Shown: positions 6,028-9,903 of the stretch, piece after piece
How the letters are laid out: the number at the start of each line of letters is the position of its first letter
How positions within the stretch are numbered: position 1 is the stretch's first letter
Assembly: GCA_015231395.1 (NCBI GenBank)
Contig: JADGBP010000054.1
Coordinates: 1 to 9,903, forward strand
Reading direction: 5' to 3'
Origin: Desulfamplus sp.
GTDB taxonomy: Bacteria > Desulfobacterota > Desulfobacteria > Desulfobacterales > Desulfobacteraceae
Length of the DNA stretch: 9,903 nt
Notes under the pieces: generated by a model
What the model saw: the letters and a program-made list of their open reading frames with translations, nothing else
What the model was told of the DNA's origin: nothing
Database searches by the model: none
Made by a program: the position numbers and the translations under genes

Positions 6028-6747
6028 ATGGCAAAACTCGCTGTTAATGTTGACCATATTGCAACCTTGCGTCAGGCAAGAAAAGCCAATTATCCTGATC
6101 CTGTAACTGCTGCCATGGCATCTGAAACCGCAGGAGCAGATGGGATTGTAGTCCATCTACGGGAAGACCGGCGTCATATTCAGGAGAGAGATGTAAGGAT
6201 ACTGCGGCAGATGGTTCAGACCAAATTGATTCTTGAAATGGCAGCCACCCCTGAAATGCTCGGTATTGCCCTGGATATCAAACCGGATATTGTTACTCTT
6301 GTACCTGAAAAACGTGTAGAGCTTACTACTGAAGGTGGACTGGATATCATTACTCACTTTAATAATATCAAAGAGAGTGTAAAACAGCTTCAGAATAGTG
6401 GAATTAAAGTTAGTATTTTTATTAATCCTGATCTGGATCAGATTAAAACTGCCCACAAAATGGATGCAGATATGATAGAGATTCACACAGGTTCCTTTTG
6501 TGATGCGGTTACAGATATGGAGAGAGAAAAGGAATTTACAAGAATAGTGGATGCTGCCAAAATCGCATCAAAACTGAAACTTGGTGTTAATGCTGGTCAC
6601 GGTCTTGGATATCACTCTATTAAACGATTCAAAGGTTTGGATGAGATTGACGAGTTCAGCATTGGTCACAGCATTGTGGCAAGAGCTACAATTTCAGGAA
6701 TGGAGAATGCTGTCAGGGATATGGTGGAACTTATAAAGAGACTGTAA
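6028..6747 (+). CDS. pdxJ: Pyridoxine 5'-phosphate synthase
   Basis: A 239-residue TIM-barrel PdxJ of standard length. It condenses 1-deoxy-D-xylulose 5-phosphate with 3-amino-2-oxopropyl phosphate to form pyridoxine 5'-phosphate, the last ring-forming step of the DXP-dependent vitamin B6 pathway in the cytoplasm. Signatures are LAVNVDHIATLRQAR at 4-18, VVHLREDRRHI at 41-51 (H43, R45, R48), LEMAATPEM at 69-77 with catalytic E70, and NAGHGLGYH at 188-196 with H191; each is offset by two from the E. coli numbering. The start at 6028 is set by a strong AAGGAGG at 6015-6021 and by the conserved MAKLAVN N-terminus. In-frame codons upstream (ATG at 5983, GTG at 5956) would add only hairpin-encoded residues. 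It follows ybeY by 97 nt, probably in the same operon. No clear terminator is seen after it, and acpS, a frequent neighbour, is absent here. Confidence 0.97.
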   Translation: MAKLAVNVDHIATLRQARKANYPDPVTAAMASETAGADGIVVHLREDRRHIQERDVRILRQMVQTKLILEMAATPEMLGIALDIKPDIVTLVPEKRVELTTEGGLDIITHFNNIKESVKQLQNSGIKVSIFINPDLDQIKTAHKMDADMIEIHTGSFCDAVTDMEREKEFTRIVDAAKIASKLKLGVNAGHGLGYHSIKRFKGLDEIDEFSIGHSIVARATISGMENAVRDMVELIKRL

Positions 6748-6817
6748 GGTTTCTTGTTTTGTAAAAAATATAAATTATAATTAATTGATAATATAAGCAA
6801 TATATGAAAAATAGGGC

Positions 6818-6846
6818 TTGTTTTTATCGTATTTTTTTGATATATA
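6818..6846 (+). promoter_or_regulatory. Likely promoter of selC
   Basis: TTGTTT (6818-6823) and TATATA (6841-6846) are separated by exactly 17 nt and match the sigma70 boxes at four and five of six positions. Transcription would begin near 6853, about 6 nt before the first tRNA base, which suits a tRNA gene. AT-richness of the region lowers confidence. Confidence 0.5.
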
Positions 6847-6858
6847 TAAGGTCATTTT

Positions 6859-6956
6859 GGAAGTGCCCGGCTCACTGGTGGGGCCCTCGGACTTCAAATC
6901 CGATGTGGGGTGCTAAAACCGTCCCGGGTGGGTTCGATTCCCATGCACTTCCGCCA
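6859..6956 (+). tRNA. selC: tRNA-Sec (anticodon UCA)
   Basis: The molecule folds as a bacterial selenocysteine tRNA. An 8-bp acceptor stem pairs GGAAGTGC (6859-6866) with GCACTTCC (6945-6952), followed by discriminator G6953 and an encoded CCA (6954-6956). The D stem pairs 6869-6873 with 6881-6885. The anticodon stem TCGGA/TCCGA (6887-6891/6899-6903) holds the loop CTTCAAA with anticodon TCA at 6894-6896. A long variable arm occupies about 6904-6927. The T arm 6928-6944 has the loop TTCGATT. The long acceptor stem, large variable arm and UCA anticodon together separate it from tRNA-Ser or a suppressor. It is charged with serine, converted by SelA and delivered by SelB to UGA codons that carry a SECIS. 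None of selA, selB or selD lies in this window. Confidence 0.96.
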
Positions 6957-7008
6957 AATTCTGTTTTATTTCAAGTCGTTAATATTTGCTAACCCTCGTG
7001 GTAGTTCG

Positions 7009-7031
7009 CGGCAGTTTTTTTTAGACTGTCG
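7009..7031. repeat. Inverted repeat downstream of selC
   Basis: CGGCAGT (7009-7015) and ACTGTCG (7025-7031) form a 7-bp stem, one pair a G-T wobble, around a T-rich 9-nt loop. The T-run is in the loop rather than after the stem, so it does not fit a standard terminator. It could still reduce read-through from selC. Confidence 0.4.
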
Positions 7032-7192
7032 TACATTTATAATTGTATTTTCAATATATTTATTTTTTGATCAACTTCCCTTCGATATCGACCATCCCCA
7101 ATTTTTATTCCTCCATATTTTCTCCACTACTCAAAAAAAAGACTAAGCGGTCATAGCTGGAATTTAGCCACCCCGAATAATTAAAATCAACG

Positions 7193-7220
7193 ATGCATTT
7201 TGTAGAATTTTGTAATGCAT
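7193..7220. promoter_or_regulatory. Inverted repeat upstream of glpA
   Basis: ATGCATT (7193-7199) and AATGCAT (7214-7220) are perfectly complementary across a 14-nt AT-rich loop and are followed by four T residues. The site lies about 120-150 bp before glpA, so it may be a regulator-binding site or a weak terminator. Nothing in the sequence decides between these. Confidence 0.35.
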
Positions 7221-7343
7221 TTTTATGGTAAATTTGGTTTTCTATTTGTAAGTTGTAAATTTTCATTGCAAGCAAAGAGAATTATGAGTAGAGGAAAAGC
7301 ATAATGAATTAATTGAGATAACATTGCATATATGGAGGCAACA

Positions 7344-8990
7344 TTGAAATCAGATATGAGATTAGAAACAGATGTTTTGATTATCGGCGGCGGAGCAACC
7401 GGAACAGGAGTAGCAAGAGATCTGGCATTGAGAGGGATAAAATCTCTTCTTGTAGAAAAACGTGATATCAATGCCGGTGCATCAGGCGGAAATCATGGGC
7501 TTCTTCACAGCGGTGCAAGATATGTCTCCAATGATGTTCAAAGTGCAATTGAGTGTATGGAAGAGGGCAAAATACTCAAAAAAACAGCTACTCACTGTAT
7601 TGATGATTGCGGCGGACTTTTTGTGGCAATTGAGGGAGATGATGAAAATTACATAGCTGATTTTCAGGGATTATGTGAAAAAAGCGGGCTTTACTGTAAG
7701 CAGATATCTATTAAAGAGGCTATTGAAAGAGAGCCTGAACTTTCAAGAAAAATCATTGCTGCTTGTGAAGTTGAAGATGCTGCAATTGACCCTTTCATGC
7801 TTTCGCTTGAAAATATTGCCGAGGCAAAGTCTTTAGGCTCAAAACTTTTGTGTTACACTGAAGTTGTCAAGTTTGATATTGCCAGTCATAAAATCATCGG
7901 GGTGCATCTGAGAAACAACCGCTCTGGTGAAACCCTGTATGTTGAACCAAAGATGGTTGTCAATGCTGCTGGTGCATGGGCAGGACTTGTGGCAGCCATG
8001 GCAGGGGCTGACATAAACATATTATACTCCATGGGAACGCTTCTTGTAACTCAGTCCAGAATCGCGGGCGGAGTTATCAACCGGTTGAGACCGCCTTCCA
8101 ATGCCGACATTCTGGTTCCAGGCGGTACAGTTTCCATAATTGGCACGACATCTGTGAGAGTTGATGATCCTGACAAGATAAGACCAACAGTAAAGGAAAC
8201 GGATCTTATTGTGGAGCTTGGTTCCCAGATGGTTCCAGCATTGGAAACCATTCGGTATATAAGAGCATATTCTGGCGTCAGACCCCTTGTAAATTTAGGT
8301 GGCAGCGGTGCAGATGACAGAAATATAAGCCGTGATTTTACTCTGCTTGGTCATGAAGATGCAGGACTCGACAACTTTATAACTATTACTGGCGGCAAAT
8401 TAACCACATACAGGCTGATGGCTGAAAAGACGGTCAATTTAGTATGTTCAAGAATTGGCAACAGCAATCCATGCCTGACGCGTATCCGCCCTCTACCGTC
8501 TTCCATGGAGGGGAAATGGACAGAGCCTGGCATTGCACCTAAACGGTGGATTCAAAAAGCATATAATTCAAAGGATAAAATTTTGTGTGAGTGTGAGATG
8601 ATATCTGAAAATACCATTGATGATATTGCCTATGAACTTCAAAAGAATAATGAAATTCCCAATTTGCTTAACATCGGGAAAAGAAGCCGTCTTGGCAAAG
8701 GCCCGTGTCAAGGTGCCTTTTGCAGTGTTCGAATTCTTGCTCATATGTATGACAAAGGCGTGCTTTCAGGAAATGACGGGGTAGGGGATATCAAGATGTT
8801 TCTGAATGAGCGATGGAAAGGACAGCGTCCCATATTCTGGGGAGATCAGTTGATTCAGGCAGAGTTGACAGAGGCGATGCACAGCGGCTTTTTTGATCTT
8901 GAATTGATGCACGAAGGAAAGTCCGAGTTTGAATCGACACACGCGAAAAATTCTGAAATTAAACTTGTGCATTCAGAAAAGGGGGAATAA
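7344..8990 (+). CDS. glpA: Anaerobic glycerol-3-phosphate dehydrogenase subunit A
   Basis: A 548-residue FAD protein, close to the 542 of E. coli GlpA. It oxidises sn-glycerol 3-phosphate to dihydroxyacetone phosphate and passes electrons through GlpB/GlpC to the membrane quinone pool under anaerobic conditions. The dinucleotide-binding motif GGGATGTG is at residues 15-22 and the DAO-type signature NAGASGGNHGLLHSGARY at 43-60. Later DAO elements are VNAAGAWAG at 206-214 and TGGKLTTYR at 349-357. The C-terminal BFD-like [2Fe-2S] domain supplies C415, C417, C455 and C460 (CEC and GPCQGAFC). I prefer the TTG start at 7344 because a perfect GGAGG at 7334-7338 sits 5 nt before it. An in-frame ATG at 7332 would add four residues but place that GGAGG inside the gene with no ribosome binding site of its own. 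glpB follows after 2 nt. Confidence 0.94.
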   Translation: MKSDMRLETDVLIIGGGATGTGVARDLALRGIKSLLVEKRDINAGASGGNHGLLHSGARYVSNDVQSAIECMEEGKILKKTATHCIDDCGGLFVAIEGDDENYIADFQGLCEKSGLYCKQISIKEAIEREPELSRKIIAACEVEDAAIDPFMLSLENIAEAKSLGSKLLCYTEVVKFDIASHKIIGVHLRNNRSGETLYVEPKMVVNAAGAWAGLVAAMAGADINILYSMGTLLVTQSRIAGGVINRLRPPSNADILVPGGTVSIIGTTSVRVDDPDKIRPTVKETDLIVELGSQMVPALETIRYIRAYSGVRPLVNLGGSGADDRNISRDFTLLGHEDAGLDNFITITGGKLTTYRLMAEKTVNLVCSRIGNSNPCLTRIRPLPSSMEGKWTEPGIAPKRWIQKAYNSKDKILCECEMISENTIDDIAYELQKNNEIPNLLNIGKRSRLGKGPCQGAFCSVRILAHMYDKGVLSGNDGVGDIKMFLNERWKGQRPIFWGDQLIQAELTEAMHSGFFDLELMHEGKSEFESTHAKNSEIKLVHSEKGE

Positions 8991-8992
8991 TC

Positions 8993-9903
8993 ATGGAAAA
9001 TCAGAAAAATATACCTGTCATCAAAACCGACCTGACTGTTATCGGTTCAGGCATGGCTGGTTTATCAGCCGCTCTTTTTGCCCTGAATCGTGGCATATCA
9101 ACAGTCATAACAGGAAAAAGAAGCTCCATGAATTTCGCAACTGGTCTTATGGATTTAATGGGAGTTCATCCGTCGGGTAAAGAGTGGGATAATCCATGGG
9201 AAGCAATTGATATTGTAAGAAAAGATATTCAGGGACATCCTTATGTTTCAATAGGAGATGAAGATATTCGCAAGAGTCTTGAAGAGATGGTTGATTTTCT
9301 TGGGAAACAGGGGCTTGTCTATCAAATGCAAGAGCAGCATAATGTCAATGTGGTCACATCTCTTGGAACAGTAAAAAAAAGCTACATAATTCCTGAATCT
9401 ATGTCTAATGGAGTTACTGCACTGGAACGCAGAGCACCGTCACTGATTATTGATTTTGCTGGCATGAAGATTTACAGTGCAAAGCAGATTGTCTCCACGC
9501 TGTCCGCCATTTGGCCAAATCTTCAATCTGCCAGAATCGATTTTCCCGGCATGGAAAAACTCGAAGAGGTCTATCCTGAGCATATTGCCAGAGCACTGGA
9601 TGTTGAAGAGAACCGTATCAAACTTGCCGAGCTTGTAAAGCCGCTGCTTAACGGGGAACAATCCCAATCTCAATATCTTAATAATCAAGCTCAATTACAA
9701 GATTCTAATGGAGCACAATCTTGTAATTTAGGGAAATTTCAGTTTCAATATGTGGGATTTCCAGCTTTGCTTGGAATGTATAAATCAAGAGAAACTATCA
9801 AACAATTGGAGCAGCTTTTAGGGATTCCTGTTTTTGAGATTCCAACCCCGCCGGTATCGGTTCCCGGCATAAGATTGTACGAAGCACTTACAGACGGACT
9901 TGG
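8993..9903 (+). CDS. glpB: Anaerobic glycerol-3-phosphate dehydrogenase subunit B (5' part)
   Basis: The frame is open from ATG 8993 to the end of the window, giving 303 residues of an expected 420 or more. GlpB is a flavoprotein subunit that works with GlpA and the iron-sulfur membrane subunit GlpC. The N-terminal dinucleotide fold TDLTVIGSGMAGLSAALFAL is at residues 12-31. Family-like stretches are FATGLMDLMGVHP (48-60), SLGTVKKSYIIPESM (123-137) and VGFPALLGMYKS (254-265), then PTPPVSVPGIRLYEAL (284-299), matching the LPTLPPSVLGIRL region of E. coli GlpB. A purine stretch AAAAGGGGGAATAA precedes the start, and only 2 nt separate it from glpA. Residues 221-252 are Gln/Asn/Ser-rich and are not expected in the family. 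Most of that is explained by a 75-bp in-frame insertion described separately. Confidence 0.92.
   Translation, partial: MENQKNIPVIKTDLTVIGSGMAGLSAALFALNRGISTVITGKRSSMNFATGLMDLMGVHPSGKEWDNPWEAIDIVRKDIQGHPYVSIGDEDIRKSLEEMVDFLGKQGLVYQMQEQHNVNVVTSLGTVKKSYIIPESMSNGVTALERRAPSLIIDFAGMKIYSAKQIVSTLSAIWPNLQSARIDFPGMEKLEEVYPEHIARALDVEENRIKLAELVKPLLNGEQSQSQYLNNQAQLQDSNGAQSCNLGKFQFQYVGFPALLGMYKSRETIKQLEQLLGIPVFEIPTPPVSVPGIRLYEALTDGL
9670..9751 (+). mobile_element. Candidate small palindromic element inserted in frame in glpB
   Basis: The 7-mer TCAATAT occurs at 9670-9676 and again at 9745-9751, exactly 75 bp (25 codons) apart and in the same codon phase (CAA TAT). Between them lies a perfect 12-bp inverted repeat: AATTACAAGATT (9693-9704) and AATCTTGTAATT (9717-9728), with a 12-nt loop. 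Removing 75 bp restores a junction reading SQYVGFPALLG, close to family spacing. This looks like a small non-autonomous insertion with target duplication, comparable in principle to Rickettsia palindromic elements. No second copy is seen in the window, so the mobile nature is inferred. Confidence 0.5.

Larger units (their letters stand above)
6957..7343. other. Gene-free AT-rich spacer between selC and glpA
   Basis: No reading frame here has family-like sequence or a usable ribosome binding site. The stretch holds two inverted repeats (7009-7031 and 7193-7220), a 10-bp palindrome TCGATATCGA (7082-7091), a pyrimidine-rich run (about 7108-7130) and a slightly GC-richer island around 7145-7176. 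I see no well-supported promoter for glpA, no tRNA-derived attachment repeat and no integrase. Confidence 0.6.

Noticed and set aside
7082..7091. Perfect 10-bp palindrome TCGATATCGA
   Set aside because: Isolated and short. A palindrome this size is plausible by chance, and nothing ties it to a promoter.
7060..7095. Minus-strand mini-ORF (MVDIEGKLIKK) with GGAGG upstream
   Set aside because: Only 11 residues, and the GGAGG is about 14-19 nt from the ATG, too far. Short frames like this arise easily by chance.
6804..7146. Plus-strand frames running through the tRNA gene
   Set aside because: They overlap selC and have no family-like sequence, so they are chance open frames.
6859..7343. selC as the attachment site of a genomic island
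   Set aside because: No repeat of the tRNA 3' end and no integrase or phage gene is seen. glpA follows normally.

Overview
The window looks like a piece of an AT-rich chromosome from an anaerobic deltaproteobacterium (Desulfobacterota), most likely near the Desulfobacterales. This placement is inferred from the style of the encoded proteins, the presence of a selenocysteine tRNA and an anaerobic glycerol-3-phosphate dehydrogenase. No marker gene fixes the species.

Layout: (1) 1-378, the 3' end of an RbsC-type ABC sugar permease on the + strand. (2) 432-1327 on the - strand, cvpA, whose 3' end runs into a broken fragment of a DUF4143-type ATPase. (3) 1328-1472, a short divergent regulatory region with a 19-bp direct repeat around a TATAAT box. 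(4) 1473-6747, a compact + strand housekeeping operon phoH - pgpH (7TM-HD phosphohydrolase) - ybeY - pdxJ, with a 4-nt phoH/pgpH overlap, a 107-nt pgpH/ybeY overlap and a hairpin-containing 97-nt gap before pdxJ. (5) 6859-6956, tRNA-Sec (selC) with its own likely promoter. (6) 6957-7343, a gene-free AT-rich stretch with two hairpins. (7) 7344-9903, glpA followed 2 nt later by glpB, which runs off the end of the window.

How the genes work together: PhoH and YbeY are RNA-metabolism proteins that are commonly neighbours, PgpH-type proteins hydrolyse cyclic di-AMP, and PdxJ makes pyridoxine 5'-phosphate. The tRNA-Sec shows that UGA can be read as selenocysteine in this organism, so some UGA-terminated ORFs elsewhere in its genome may be selenoproteins. 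GlpA and GlpB are two subunits of the quinone-linked anaerobic glycerol-3-phosphate dehydrogenase; glpC is expected downstream.

I found no new multi-gene system. The unusual feature is repeated intrusion of extra sequence into conserved genes. glpB has what looks like an exact 75-bp in-frame insertion containing a perfect 12-bp inverted repeat, flanked by 7-bp direct repeats. pgpH has a 15-bp-periodic (pentapeptide) expansion in its periplasmic domain and 27-bp and 21-bp minisatellites in a long C-terminal tail that now reads into ybeY. cvpA has an alien, out-of-frame 3' end.
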